NCBI GenBank assembly: GCA_002337455.1
Contig: DDGC01000014.1
Location: forward strand, 200,474-264,473
Reading direction: 5' to 3'
Length of the DNA: 64,000 bases
Origin: Rhizobiales bacterium UBA1912
Lineage (GTDB): Bacteria; Pseudomonadota; Alphaproteobacteria; Rhizobiales; Devosiaceae
This document shows positions 10,475-19,140 of the stretch, piece by piece. The translations under genes and the position numbers were made by a program. Numbering within the stretch: position 1 is the first letter of the stretch; each line of letters starts with the position of its first letter. Below the pieces are notes generated by a model that did no database searches, was not told the origin of the DNA, and worked only from the letters and a program-made list of their open reading frames with translations.

Positions 10475-11542
10475 TTGGAAACCAAGCCCTTACGAGAAAC
10501 CCAGGATGAACCGCGAAGCGACGCGACGGCTCAGGACGTGGCCGACGCCGCCGGCGTGTCGCGCATCATGGTTTCGCGGGCCTTCAACCCCAACGCCTCA
10601 ATTCGCGCCGACAAGCGCACGGCCATCCTCTCGGTTGCCGAACGGTTCGGGTATCATCCGGATATGGCGGCGCGCTCAATGGTCACCGGGCGCTCCAACC
10701 TCGTCGCGATTCTCGTCCCCGCCCTGGCCCGCGCCTGGGAATCCCAGGAAGTGGACGCCCTGATTGCCGCCCTGCAACGCCAGGGGCTGGCCGCGCTGGT
10801 GTTCCGAGTTTCCACCGACGAGCCGGTCTCGGCCGGCCTACCCCAAGTGCGCGCCTATAAGCCCGCCGCCGTGGTGGCGTTTATGGATTTGATCGCCCCG
10901 AACGATCTTGCTTCCATGTTTGGCAATTCGCCGGCCATCTATCCCCATTACGGGCTGGAGCCGCCGGTGCCAGAACCCGGAGTGGTTGTCGATCGGCTTC
11001 ACATCAACCAGCACTCCGGCATCAGAAGCGCCGTCAAGCTGCTCGCAGGCTCGGGCAAACGCCGCATCGCCTACATTGCAGGCTCGGACACCCGCTTGGC
11101 CAGCAGGACCGAAAACGCCAACTCCGATCATGACCGCTTCATGGCTCTCACCAATGCCCTCGCCGAGCAAGGCATCGAACTTGCCGCCCGTCTCGAAGGT
11201 GATTTCGACTACGACACGGCCCGCCAGCAGGTCGTGAACTTCCTGCGTGGCGGAGGCGAAGCCGATGCCTTCTTTGCCGCAAACGACAGCTCGGCATTCG
11301 GCGCGATGGATGCCGTCCGCTACGACCTCAACCGTTCAGTACCCGACCAGATCGCCATTGTCGGTTTCGACAACATTCGCGAAGCCGCTTGGCGCGCCTA
11401 CGACCTGACCACCGTCGGCGTGCCCGTCGAGACCCGTGTTGCCGCGCTGATGCGGCTGCTCAAGGCCCGCCTGAGCGATCCCAAGGCGCCCGGACGCGTG
11501 GAAACGGTCACAGCCAGCCTCATCGTGCGCTCGAGCGCCTGA
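10475..11542 (+). CDS. LacI-family transcriptional regulator of the adjacent sugar locus
   Basis: 355 residues if translation starts at TTG 10475; a further TTG at 10448 would give 364. No in-frame ATG lies close enough, so the start is uncertain. The N-terminal HTH is clear (AQDVADAAGVSRIMVSRAFN), followed by the hinge helix region and a periplasmic-binding-protein-like sensor domain (VDRLHINQHSGIRSAVKLL, RRIAYIAGS, FFAANDSSAFGAMDAV, AIVGFDN). It probably represses the divergent transporter unit and the downstream GH38-like gene until a sugar ligand binds. The 24-bp gap to the next gene indicates an operon. Confidence 0.9.
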   Translation: METKPLRETQDEPRSDATAQDVADAAGVSRIMVSRAFNPNASIRADKRTAILSVAERFGYHPDMAARSMVTGRSNLVAILVPALARAWESQEVDALIAALQRQGLAALVFRVSTDEPVSAGLPQVRAYKPAAVVAFMDLIAPNDLASMFGNSPAIYPHYGLEPPVPEPGVVVDRLHINQHSGIRSAVKLLAGSGKRRIAYIAGSDTRLASRTENANSDHDRFMALTNALAEQGIELAARLEGDFDYDTARQQVVNFLRGGGEADAFFAANDSSAFGAMDAVRYDLNRSVPDQIAIVGFDNIREAAWRAYDLTTVGVPVETRVAALMRLLKARLSDPKAPGRVETVTASLIVRSSA

Positions 11543-11566
11543 ACACCCTAGCCTGCCAGGATCCAC

Positions 11567-13516
11567 ATGACGCCCACCCTTCATCTGATTTTCAAGACCC
11601 ATCTCGATCTCGGCTTCACGGGCTACGCCGCCGATGTGCGCCGGCAATACCACGACTATTTCATCCCCATGGCGCTCGACACCGGCGAGCATTTTCTCAG
11701 GGAAAATCCCGATCGCCCGCGATTTGTCTGGACGACCGGATCGTGGCTCGTCTGGGATCACCTCCAGACCCAGTCCGCCGATAAGGTCCGCCGCCTCGAA
11801 CGCGGCATCGAAAACGGCATCATCCGATGGCACGGGCTTCCCTTCACCACACATACCGAATTGATGTCGCCGGCCCTGGTGCGCGAAGCCCTCTCGATCT
11901 CCCAGGAACTCGATGCCCGGTTCGGCACCAGAACCATTGCCGCCAAGATGACCGATGTGCCCGGCCACACCATCGGCCTCGTGCCGCTCCTTGCCCAAGC
12001 CGGCATTGAATTTCTCCATATCGGCGTGAACTCGGCGTCCACCCCACCCTCCGTCCCGCCGGTCTTCCGCTGGCGGGCGCCCGACGGGTCGGAAGTGGTG
12101 GTCATGTACCAGAGCGATTACGGCTCGACCCTCGTGCCCGACGGCATGCAGGATGGCATCGCCTTTGCCCACACCATGGACAATATGGGTCCCCAGAACG
12201 TCGGACACGTTGTCGACAGCTTCTACCAGCTGTCCCAGGACAACCCGCATATGGACCTGCGCGCGTCAACGCTCGATGCCTTTGCCGCAACCCTGCGCCC
12301 CCACAGGGACGGCCTCCCGGTCATCGAAACTGAAATCGCCGATAGCTGGATCCACGGCATCGGCACCGCGCCAAAGCGCGTAAGTCGCTATCTGGCGGCC
12401 CGCCGGGCCTTCGATGGATTTGTTGCGGAGGGTTTGACCCCGGAGCGCCGCGCCTTCGCCCGCAAACTGCTCGAAGTGCCCGAGCACACCTGGGGCGTCG
12501 ATATCAAGGTCTATCTGCGGGACGAGAAGGCCTGGGACCGGCCCGCTTTCGACGCCGCACGGCTGACGGACAAGCGCTTCGCAATCGCCGAGGGCGCCTG
12601 GGCCGAGCAGGACGCCATTGTCGACCAGGCGCTGTCGCTTCTGGATGCCACCGATCGTGCGCACATCCACGAGGCCCCGGCGGCACCAATCGCCACACCC
12701 GATGGCAACCCCATCGACGGCGAAAAAGCCTATCTGCTCGGAGACTGGCAGCTCCGGTTCGATCCGCAAACCGGTGCCCTGCATTCATGTGCACAAGGCG
12801 GCAAATCGCTGACCGCCGGCGAAAACGATGGCCTCTTCCGCTTCGCCTATGAAAGCTATGACGACAAGGACATCGAGGCCTACAAGCAAAGCTATCTCAC
12901 CGCCTGGTACCGGTGGGGCGTCCAGGATCACGGCAAGCCAGGGCTCGATCTGGCCAAATCCGCCACCTCGACGCACGTCACCACAACCAATGCCCGGCTC
13001 GACCACACGCCAGACAGCATCTCGATCGTTGCCGAGTGCCCGCCCGAAGCCTTCGAAACGCTCGGCGCCCCAAGGGACGTCAGAACCACCTATCAGCCCG
13101 CGCCGGACGGATCGCTTTCGATCACCGTCGAGTTGCGCGACAAACCGGCCAACCGGATGCCCGAAGCGGGCTTTGTCACCTTTGCACCCGAGGCCGAGCC
13201 GAACGCCTGGCGCATGGAAAAGCTCGGCCAGAGCATCGATCCCCTTGGCGTCATCGAAGGCGGCAGCCGCCAGCTTCATGCAGTCGATGCGATCTCGGGC
13301 CGAACGCCCCAGCAGGTATCGTTCCGGCTCGAAACGCTCGACGCCCCGCTTTTTATTCCCGGCAACCAGCCCTTCCTGCCGTTCGTTCGCACCCAACCGA
13401 ACATGAGCGCCGGCAGCCGGTTCAACATCTTCAACAACAAATGGGGCACGAACTTCTCGATGTGGACCTCAGGCACGCTCCAATACCGGTTCCGGCTCGA
13501 CCTCCCGGGCGCTTAG
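11567..13516 (+). CDS. DUF5054 protein, GH38-like glycoside hydrolase
   Basis: 649 residues. The N-terminus (LHLIFKTHLDLGFTGYA) has the H-x-D metal motif (H12, D14) of the GH38/GH57-type barrel, then FVWTTGSWLVWDHL, and KMTDVPGHTIGLVPLLAQAG, whose Asp is the likely nucleophile position. The C-terminal 250 residues are beta-rich like the sandwich domains of alpha-mannosidases. No signal peptide, so it should act in the cytoplasm on imported sugar. It is co-transcribed with the LacI gene and divergent from the importer, which supports a role in degrading the imported glycoside. Mannosidase activity is not proven; DUF5054 members are poorly characterised. Confidence 0.8.
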   Translation: MTPTLHLIFKTHLDLGFTGYAADVRRQYHDYFIPMALDTGEHFLRENPDRPRFVWTTGSWLVWDHLQTQSADKVRRLERGIENGIIRWHGLPFTTHTELMSPALVREALSISQELDARFGTRTIAAKMTDVPGHTIGLVPLLAQAGIEFLHIGVNSASTPPSVPPVFRWRAPDGSEVVVMYQSDYGSTLVPDGMQDGIAFAHTMDNMGPQNVGHVVDSFYQLSQDNPHMDLRASTLDAFAATLRPHRDGLPVIETEIADSWIHGIGTAPKRVSRYLAARRAFDGFVAEGLTPERRAFARKLLEVPEHTWGVDIKVYLRDEKAWDRPAFDAARLTDKRFAIAEGAWAEQDAIVDQALSLLDATDRAHIHEAPAAPIATPDGNPIDGEKAYLLGDWQLRFDPQTGALHSCAQGGKSLTAGENDGLFRFAYESYDDKDIEAYKQSYLTAWYRWGVQDHGKPGLDLAKSATSTHVTTTNARLDHTPDSISIVAECPPEAFETLGAPRDVRTTYQPAPDGSLSITVELRDKPANRMPEAGFVTFAPEAEPNAWRMEKLGQSIDPLGVIEGGSRQLHAVDAISGRTPQQVSFRLETLDAPLFIPGNQPFLPFVRTQPNMSAGSRFNIFNNKWGTNFSMWTSGTLQYRFRLDLPGA

Positions 13517-13537
13517 CTCCAGCGGTGCGCGCACCCG

Positions 13538-14308
13538 TCACGCCAGCCTGTATAACACCGGCATCGGCGCCGTCCGATTGGCGTCGAAATTGGCCAGCAC
13601 ATAGTTACGGAACGATCGCTTGAAAATGAGGCTGGGCAGCACGTCGCGCAGCCGGTCCCAACGGCAATGGTTGATCAGCGTCAGCCCGCCCGAATGGTTG
13701 GCGTCCGGCAGCACAACCGTCGAATTGTCCAGTCCCGTCTGGTCGGTGAACCACCCGGCGGTGTATTCCCACACCGCCAGATTTTGCTCCCGGCTTTCGG
13801 CAAGGAAGTAGTTGAACAGGAACACCCCGTCGCGGCTGTGATCGACCGGCCCGATGCGCCGGACATTTTTGCCAACGATCAAATCCGCCCGCTTGGCTGC
13901 GTCCCGGCCATGCCGCTCCAGCGCTTTGAACCCTGGCGTGGCAACGAGCGCCCGCGCCCGTTCGGGCGTATCGGTTTCGATCAGAACCACCACATCAAAC
14001 CTGGCCTGCGGCACGTCGGCCCGGCTCGTTTTGTAGCGCCCCTCGCCGGGCGGCACGACCAGCGCCGTGAACACCACGGCCGTTTGCACCCCCTCGAGCA
14101 CGCGCAGCCCGCCAGCCATGCCCTTGAGATCGCCCAGCAGCCGCCTCTTGCCGCCACTCTGGGCGAAATAAAACGGCAAAGGGCTATGATCGACTTCAAG
14201 CGCAAAGACGATATAACCATACCCGTTGGGTTCGATCAGTTCGACCTTGGGGAACCGCCCCTTCTGGCCGACGACAGTGAGAGACCCCGTGTTGACGATC
14301 GCATTCAT
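13538..14308 (-). CDS. Orphan protein divergent from a MarR regulator
   Basis: 256 residues, ATG at 14308 after AAGGG. I do not recognise the family. There is no signal peptide or membrane segment. The N-terminal half looks beta-rich (GYGYIVFALEVDHSPLPFYF, VVFTALVVPPGEGRY, FDVVVLIETDTPERARALV). The second half contains KRADLIVGKNVRRIGPVD, VFLFNYFLAE and VWEYTAGWFTDQTGLDNS; the last is reminiscent of ferredoxin-like (alpha+beta barrel) proteins that handle small molecules. Convergent with the DUF5054 gene (21-bp gap). It shares a 48-bp intergenic region with the MarR gene, so it is its most likely target. Confidence 0.6.
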   Translation of the reverse strand: MNAIVNTGSLTVVGQKGRFPKVELIEPNGYGYIVFALEVDHSPLPFYFAQSGGKRRLLGDLKGMAGGLRVLEGVQTAVVFTALVVPPGEGRYKTSRADVPQARFDVVVLIETDTPERARALVATPGFKALERHGRDAAKRADLIVGKNVRRIGPVDHSRDGVFLFNYFLAESREQNLAVWEYTAGWFTDQTGLDNSTVVLPDANHSGGLTLINHCRWDRLRDVLPSLIFKRSFRNYVLANFDANRTAPMPVLYRLA

Positions 14309-14329
14309 GAGCGCACCCTTTGCGTGCTA

Positions 14330-14352
14330 ATTACATATAGTGTAATATACAC
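14330..14352. promoter_or_regulatory. Overlapping palindromes: probable MarR operator
   Basis: ATTACA-TATAG-TGTAAT (14330-14346) and GTGTA-ATA-TACAC (14340-14352) overlap in the 48-bp divergent region. AT-rich palindromes of this size are typical of MarR-family binding sites. Occupancy would block both divergent promoters. Confidence 0.6.
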
Positions 14353-14356
14353 ATAA

Positions 14357-14806
14357 ATGTTCGACTATCAAGCTGCCACGCCCCACTGGGTCAACCGTCT
14401 GTCGTTTGTCATCCGCGCCGAGGTGCAGCAGCGCTTCAAGGCGGCGGGCCATGCAATAACGGCCGAGGAATGGGCAATGCTCATGCTGCTCTGGGCCAGG
14501 GCTCCCCAGTCTATGGGCCAGTTGGCGGCGATGTCCCTGCGTGATCGCACAACGGTCACGCGGCTCATTGATTCCATGGTGAAAAAGGGGCTTCTCGAGC
14601 GCACCGCTGCTCCCGGCGACCGCCGATCGGTTCTCGTCGATCTCGGGCCCAAGGGCCGCGCCCTCGAAGCCCCGCTTACCGCCATCGTCAGCGATTTCAT
14701 TGCCCAGGCAACGAAGGGCCTTTCGCCCGATGAAATCGCCCAGGCCAATGGTGTGCTCGAAAAGATGACTGCAAACATTCTCGGTCAGGACGACGCACCC
14801 CGATAA
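14357..14806 (+). CDS. MarR-family transcriptional regulator
   Basis: 149 residues. Winged helix visible: ITAEEWAMLMLLWARAPQSMGQLAAMS (about 33-60), recognition helix LRDRTTVTRLIDSMVKKGLLERT and wing GDRRSVLVDLGPKGRALE. Such proteins act as dimers that are released by small phenolic or oxidant ligands. The ATG at 14357 has no Shine-Dalgarno and overlaps the palindromes, so the mRNA may be leaderless or very short. It probably controls itself and the divergent orphan gene. Confidence 0.9.
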   Translation: MFDYQAATPHWVNRLSFVIRAEVQQRFKAAGHAITAEEWAMLMLLWARAPQSMGQLAAMSLRDRTTVTRLIDSMVKKGLLERTAAPGDRRSVLVDLGPKGRALEAPLTAIVSDFIAQATKGLSPDEIAQANGVLEKMTANILGQDDAPR

Positions 14807-14869
14807 ACGCAACATTTACTCGCCGCTGCCAAGGTGGAGAAAATCTGGGGGCGGCCGAGAACAGCGTCG

Positions 14870-15802
14870 ATGAAAAACATACTCCTCAAAGAGACCGCCG
14901 CCCCGGCCGCCGCCAGCAATGAACAGACCGGCGCGCTGGACCTCTACGACCAGGCGGCATCGATCGTCCCCATGGGCGCCTTCTCGTGCAACCTTGCAGA
15001 CGAGCGGCTGAGCTGGACCAGCGGCGTGTTCGATATTTTTGGCCTGTCGAGCGCGCAGGCGCCAGAGCGCCAGGCAACCGTGGAAATGTACACCGAAGCC
15101 TCGCGCGAATTGCTCGGGCGCAGGCGCTCGCAGGCCATCGCGACCTGTTCGAGCTTTTCGCTCGATGCCAGCATCATCCGCCCCGACGGCACCGAGCGCT
15201 GGATACGGATCAACGCGGCCGTGCGCAGCGTCAACGGACGGGCCGACACCCTTTACGGCATGAAGCAGGACATAACCGAGGATCACGCCCGCTGGGAAAT
15301 TCTGCGCGCCCAGGCAGAATGCGATCCCCTCACCGGCATCGCCAATCGCGCGCGCTTCCAGCGCTTCCTTGAGCGGCCCAATGATGAGCCGGCGCTTGAT
15401 CGTATCGGCGCGCTGATCCTGTTCGACCTCGATGGGTTCAAGCAGATCAACGACCATTGGGGCCACGCAGCAGGCGACGCCTGCCTTGTCGCGTTCGGGG
15501 AGCGCCTGCGGCGGGCATTCCCGCATGCGCGCCTGGTCTCCCGCATCGGTGGCGACGAATTTGCAGTTCTGCTCCCCCCGCTCGGCTCGCACAGCAAGAC
15601 AAAGCGCGAAGTGCGCTGGCTGACCCGAAGCCTTCTCGGCCCGGTGCCATGGAATGGCGATCACCTGCCGATCAGCGCATCGGTCGGCATCGCCTTTGCA
15701 TCGGGCACCGCCGAACTCGACCCGCAGCAATTGTTTGTCACCGCCGACCGCGAACTCTACCAGGCCAAAAGGGCAGCCTCCGCAGGTCTCGCTTACGCCT
15801 GA
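14870..15802 (+). CDS. PAS-GGDEF diguanylate cyclase
   Basis: 310 residues from ATG 14870 (a GTG at 14834 would add 12). A PAS fold spans about 30-136 (VFDIFGLSS, IIRPDGTERWIRINAAV, DITEDHARWE), followed by the linker DPLTGIANRARF and a GGDEF domain with FDLDGFKQINDHWGH and an intact GGDEF motif (227-231). It should make cyclic di-GMP from two GTP. No RxxD inhibitory site is seen just before GGDEF, so product inhibition may be lacking. No membrane segment is seen, so it is a cytoplasmic sensor. The sensed signal is unknown. Confidence 0.9.
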   Translation: MKNILLKETAAPAAASNEQTGALDLYDQAASIVPMGAFSCNLADERLSWTSGVFDIFGLSSAQAPERQATVEMYTEASRELLGRRRSQAIATCSSFSLDASIIRPDGTERWIRINAAVRSVNGRADTLYGMKQDITEDHARWEILRAQAECDPLTGIANRARFQRFLERPNDEPALDRIGALILFDLDGFKQINDHWGHAAGDACLVAFGERLRRAFPHARLVSRIGGDEFAVLLPPLGSHSKTKREVRWLTRSLLGPVPWNGDHLPISASVGIAFASGTAELDPQQLFVTADRELYQAKRAASAGLAYA

Positions 15803-15862
15803 GGCGATCCCGGCGGGAAAAGCGCACTACCGTTCCCGGCGCTTTCATGGCAAACACACCCC

Positions 15863-16564
15863 ATGAGCACCCTCACCACCATCGGCTTTGACGCCGACGA
15901 TACGCTTTGGGAAAACGAGCATTTCTTCCGGCTGACCGAAGCCCATTTTACCGAACTGCTGGCCGATTATGCCGAACCCGAGCATCTCGCCGCCCGCCTG
16001 CTCGACGCTGAAAAGCGCAACCTCGCCCATTACGGATTCGGCATCAAAGGCTTCACGCTTTCGATGATCGAAACGGCCATCGAGATTACCGACGGCAAGG
16101 TGCCCGGCGAAATCATCGGCCGCATCGTGGCCGCCGGCCGCGAAATGCTCAGCCATCCGGTCAACACCCTGCCCCACGTCCACGACACGCTCGAGGTTCT
16201 CACCGCCAGCCACACGCTGGTGCTGATCACCAAGGGCGATCTTTTCGATCAGGAGCGCAAGCTGGCTCAATCGGGTCTTGGCGAATTCTTCAACGCCGTC
16301 GAGATCGTCTCCGACAAATCGCCCGCCACCTATTCAACCGCCTTCGCCCGCCACGGCGATGGACCCGAGCACGCCATGATGGTGGGAAACTCCCTGCGCT
16401 CCGACGTCCTCCCCGCCATCGAAGCCGGCGGCTGGGGCACCTACGTCCCCCACGCGCTCACATGGGACTACGAACGCGCCGAAGAACCCGCCGCCACCCC
16501 CCGCTTCACCAAAATCGAAACCCTCGCCGAACTCCAGCCCCTGCTAGAGCGCCTCAAGGGCTAA
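15863..16564 (+). CDS. HAD-superfamily hydrolase
   Basis: 233 residues. Motif I is DADDT (D10 nucleophile, D12 acid/base), motif II is VLITKGD, motif III Lys is in VSDKSP, and motif IV is GNSLRSDVLPA. A helical cap lies between motifs I and II (about 20-95), which makes it a C1-type HAD phosphatase/dehalogenase-like protein. Substrate cannot be assigned; small phosphorylated metabolites are usual. The 60-bp gap after the diguanylate cyclase gene allows co-transcription. Confidence 0.88.
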   Translation: MSTLTTIGFDADDTLWENEHFFRLTEAHFTELLADYAEPEHLAARLLDAEKRNLAHYGFGIKGFTLSMIETAIEITDGKVPGEIIGRIVAAGREMLSHPVNTLPHVHDTLEVLTASHTLVLITKGDLFDQERKLAQSGLGEFFNAVEIVSDKSPATYSTAFARHGDGPEHAMMVGNSLRSDVLPAIEAGGWGTYVPHALTWDYERAEEPAATPRFTKIETLAELQPLLERLKG

Positions 16565-16743
16565 GGCTGCCCAAAAGCCCCCGCCCCGCGCCCCATATCT
16601 GATCCGCGAGAACAACGAAGGGACGGGGACCGATCTCCGAACGACCCGATCGGGGTGGTGAGCGGTCACGCCAATGGTCGACTGCTGAACGGCAGCTATA
16701 GGGACGTTGCAGACGATTGTTCGCCCGCAGGACAATCTGCCGT

Positions 16744-17196
16744 CTAGCTGGGCGCGGGCGCCAACGTGCGCTCCTGGAATGTGCGGGGTTTTCCGTTCTT
16801 GATCAGGCTTACTTCCGCTTCCATCCCGTCCGGGTCGACAAACGAAATCTGTTCCAGCATGCCCCAGTCAGCAATCGTCCCATCGCTTGCGCCCTCGTTC
16901 ATGAGACGGTCGCGCAGGAGATCGAATGTCGCACGGTCCGGCGCTTCGATGGACACGTGATCGATATGGCCGCGCCCGAACATGTCTGGTTTTGCCTTCG
17001 CTTCCGGGTGCGCTTCGCCAAGTTCGAATGGATGCAGGCAAAAGCCACCGCCAAGATCGATGAAGGCATGTCTCAATTGCCCTTCTTCAAGAGCCCATCG
17101 CCTCTTGGCATCGAAGACACGCTCATAGAATGAAGTGAAACGTTCCAGGTCTCCTGTCACCAGCGCGACATGCTGGCATCCGGCCGTAAGTGGCAT
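16744..17196 (-). CDS. VOC-family (glyoxalase-like) protein
   Basis: 150 residues with two beta-alpha-beta-beta-beta modules. The first contains CQHVALVTGDLERFTSFYERVFDA (metal-ligand His at 8) and the second HIDHVSIEAPDRATFDLLRDRL and ISFVDPDGMEAEVSL. Such proteins bind a divalent metal and act as lyases, dioxygenases or resistance binders; specificity is not evident. It is a single gene between two non-coding stretches. Confidence 0.85.
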   Translation of the reverse strand: MPLTAGCQHVALVTGDLERFTSFYERVFDAKRRWALEEGQLRHAFIDLGGGFCLHPFELGEAHPEAKAKPDMFGRGHIDHVSIEAPDRATFDLLRDRLMNEGASDGTIADWGMLEQISFVDPDGMEAEVSLIKNGKPRTFQERTLAPAPS

Positions 17197-17546
17197 GTTC
17201 TCCTCCGAGTTGGGTTCTTCCGACCATAGAGCATCTGTCGGTCATTGTCAGGTTCGGGCTCGAAGCGGTCGGTCGAGAAGCCGAGCGTGAACGGCCGAAA
17301 TGGGGTCGAAAGCTGAACGGCAACTTTTCCGGACCGACAACAGCACTGGGGTGCAACGTAAAGGCCACCATGCCTCCCGCCAGCGACGCATCAAAGAACC
17401 CTTAGCCCTCCCATTCATTGTTTGCCATGACCGGTTCCGGGCCCGGCGCCAAGTGCGACGATGGAGGGTTGCCGCGGCATCCCCCACCATCGCCTAGCTT
17501 CGATCCAGGCATCCCCAATCGGTAGCATCGGTTCAGAACTTGTGTC
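17197..17546. other. 350-bp non-coding stretch, nothing recognised
   Basis: No gene with plausible codon use is seen. A hairpin-like pair CGATGG/CCATCG (about 17459-17492) lies downstream of the AraC gene but lacks a T-run. The segment around 17230-17345 looks like degraded sequence; no family can be named. Confidence 0.4.
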
Positions 17547-18389
17547 TTAGTCCTTGATCGGAATCCAGATTTCCAGCCCGCCGCGTCCGGTTTTGGCATC
17601 GAACTTTTCGTCGTAAAGCTCAAACATCGGAGCTGCGCCATCGGCCTGATCCGGACTTGCGGGCAGATACTGCCCCCAGATGGCATTCATCGTGTGCCGC
17701 AATTCCGAAATATGCCCTTTGTGCGCAAAGGCCAGATAGGTCCGCACGGGCAACTCGATAATTTCGAGCTCGGGCGGCACATCGTTTGCCGCGTCCACCG
17801 CAACACCGCAGGTATAGCGAAAAGTCCCCTCGGTCTCGTTGAACCCGTCGCATACCCCGTACCAAAGCCCTTTGCGTTCGCCCAGGGTCCCCTCGAAGGG
17901 CTGGAAATCCACCCATTGCGCAGGAATGCCGCCAACCTCTCGATATTTGTACCGCCGGCTCAACCCGACGATGGTCAACGGGCCGCTCCGTTCGCGCCGC
18001 GGCTCTGACAGTTCAATTGTCTTTTCTTCAGCTCTTTCCATTCTGATGGGCTCCACAAGCAGGGTTTGATCCACCGCGCCTCCATCCCGCACAGTCTCGG
18101 GCGTCAGCCCGAACCGGTCGCGAAAGGCGCGGGTAAAGGCTTCATGGGACCCGTATCCCGCTTCGAGCGCCACATCGAGAATGCTGGGCGCGCCCGCCGC
18201 GAGTTGCCGGGCCGCCTCGGTCAGCCGCCTGCCCCGCAGATACTCGATGACCGGATATCCTGTCGCCGCCGCAAAGCCACGACACATATGAAACCGCGAC
18301 ACGCCACAGGCCGCCGCGATTTCATCGAGCCCGACCCCCTTGCGGAAATTGGTCTCGATATACCAGATCACCTTGCCCACGAACCGCAC
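17547..18389 (-). CDS. AraC-family regulator with GyrI-like effector-binding domain
   Basis: 280 residues; GTG start at 18389 chosen because AAGGGA lies 6 bp upstream. Unusually for AraC proteins the two HTH motifs are N-terminal (LDEIAAACGVSRFHMCRGFA and SILDVALEAGYGSHEAFTRA, within 1-105), followed by a GyrI/Rob-like domain (about 125-280) with RYTCGVAVD and FAHKGHISELRHTMNAIW. This layout is that of Rob/SoxS-like or BmrR-type multidrug sensors that bind hydrophobic ligands. Target genes are not evident; the nearest candidates are its neighbours. Confidence 0.9.
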   Translation of the reverse strand: MRFVGKVIWYIETNFRKGVGLDEIAAACGVSRFHMCRGFAAATGYPVIEYLRGRRLTEAARQLAAGAPSILDVALEAGYGSHEAFTRAFRDRFGLTPETVRDGGAVDQTLLVEPIRMERAEEKTIELSEPRRERSGPLTIVGLSRRYKYREVGGIPAQWVDFQPFEGTLGERKGLWYGVCDGFNETEGTFRYTCGVAVDAANDVPPELEIIELPVRTYLAFAHKGHISELRHTMNAIWGQYLPASPDQADGAAPMFELYDEKFDAKTGRGGLEIWIPIKD

Positions 18390-18497
18390 GGCGTTTCCCT
18401 TGATGCCTTTACAGCCCGACTGTGCGCCAGCCGCCCGCCCCCGGCTTGACCGCCCTTGCGCTTTTTTGCTCTGCTTCGGGGTTGTGTGAAAGTTGGG

Positions 18498-18601
18498 TCA
18501 GGGTGAGCCGAAAACGGCGGTTTTCGAGAACCGGAGCGGAGCGTACATTTGGTACGTGAGCACCGGAAGCGCAGGAAACTGTCGTTTGCAGGCCACCATC
18601 A
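18498..18601. repeat. Dispersed 104-bp repeat, copy 1
   Basis: About 95% identical to 43964-44068 over its whole length, in the same orientation. The core carries an internal GTAC-N5-GTAC hairpin. It is flanked by AGTTGGGT (18491-18498) and ACCCAACT (18601-18608), which are complementary but unrelated to the flanks of copy 2. Short reading frames across it are artefacts of the repeat. It lies between the AraC start and the end of the ABM monooxygenase gene. Confidence 0.85.
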
Positions 18602-18619
18602 CCCAACTGTTCGCGCAGC

Positions 18620-18913
18620 CTAAAGTCCGACCCCGCCGACCGGCTCCGTCTCGAACCGGTTGTCGAACCCAGCGATCAGTGGCCGCGCCTGGGCGATGGC
18701 ATCCTGTACGGCGGTCAAATCCAGCGACGCCTTGTGGCTCTCGGGCGTGTCCCACACCTCGGTCACCCAGATACCGTCAGGATGCTCGTTGCACCGCGCC
18801 ACGATATAACTATGGCACCCCGGCATCCGTCCGCCGGCGCTTCCCTTGAGAATGGCCATCAACTCCTCGCGCCGGCCCTCCGCCGCGATCATCCGTCCGA
18901 TCAATCCATACAT
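18620..18913 (-). CDS. Putative quinol monooxygenase (ABM domain)
   Basis: 97 residues; ATG at 18913 directly after a perfect GGAGGAAAG. It has the dimeric ferredoxin-like ABM fold: YGLIGRMIAAEGRREELMAIL at the N-terminus, then MPGCHSYIVARCNEHPDGIWVTEVW and SHKASLDLTAVQDAIAQARPLI. Relatives (YgiN, ActVA-Orf6) oxidise quinols or polyketides without cofactor or simply bind small molecules. It ends 19 bp from the dispersed repeat. Confidence 0.85.
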   Translation of the reverse strand: MYGLIGRMIAAEGRREELMAILKGSAGGRMPGCHSYIVARCNEHPDGIWVTEVWDTPESHKASLDLTAVQDAIAQARPLIAGFDNRFETEPVGGVGL

Positions 18914-19031
18914 CTTTCCTCCAAACCCCTGCATCGGCGCAACCGGGCGCACCACTTTGCCGGGTTTGCAACCATCGCCCGTCCCGCCCGCGATGGCAAA
19001 TTTCTACCGCTCGCAAACATTCGCCAATTTA

Positions 19032-19046
19032 GAACAAACATGGAAC
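19032..19046. promoter_or_regulatory. Alphaproteobacterial LexA (SOS) box-like direct repeat
   Basis: GAAC-AAACATG-GAAC (GTTC-N7-GTTC on the minus strand) fits the alphaproteobacterial LexA consensus exactly. It lies between the divergent ABM monooxygenase (start 18913) and prmA (start 19141), neither a usual SOS gene. Confidence 0.5.
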
Positions 19047-19140
19047 ATAACTTCGCTCAAGTCCATAGCTTTTACCGCCATTGTTGACTTCTCCCCGCGC
19101 CCGTTTCACAACCCGCGCCAGCCCAGCGAAAGTGACCGCA

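Noticed and set aside
18409..18606. Small frames over the 104-bp repeat, with residues such as SCASGAHVPNVRSAPVLENR
   Set aside because: Same peptide-like text appears at the other repeat copy in other frames; these are repeat translations, not genes.
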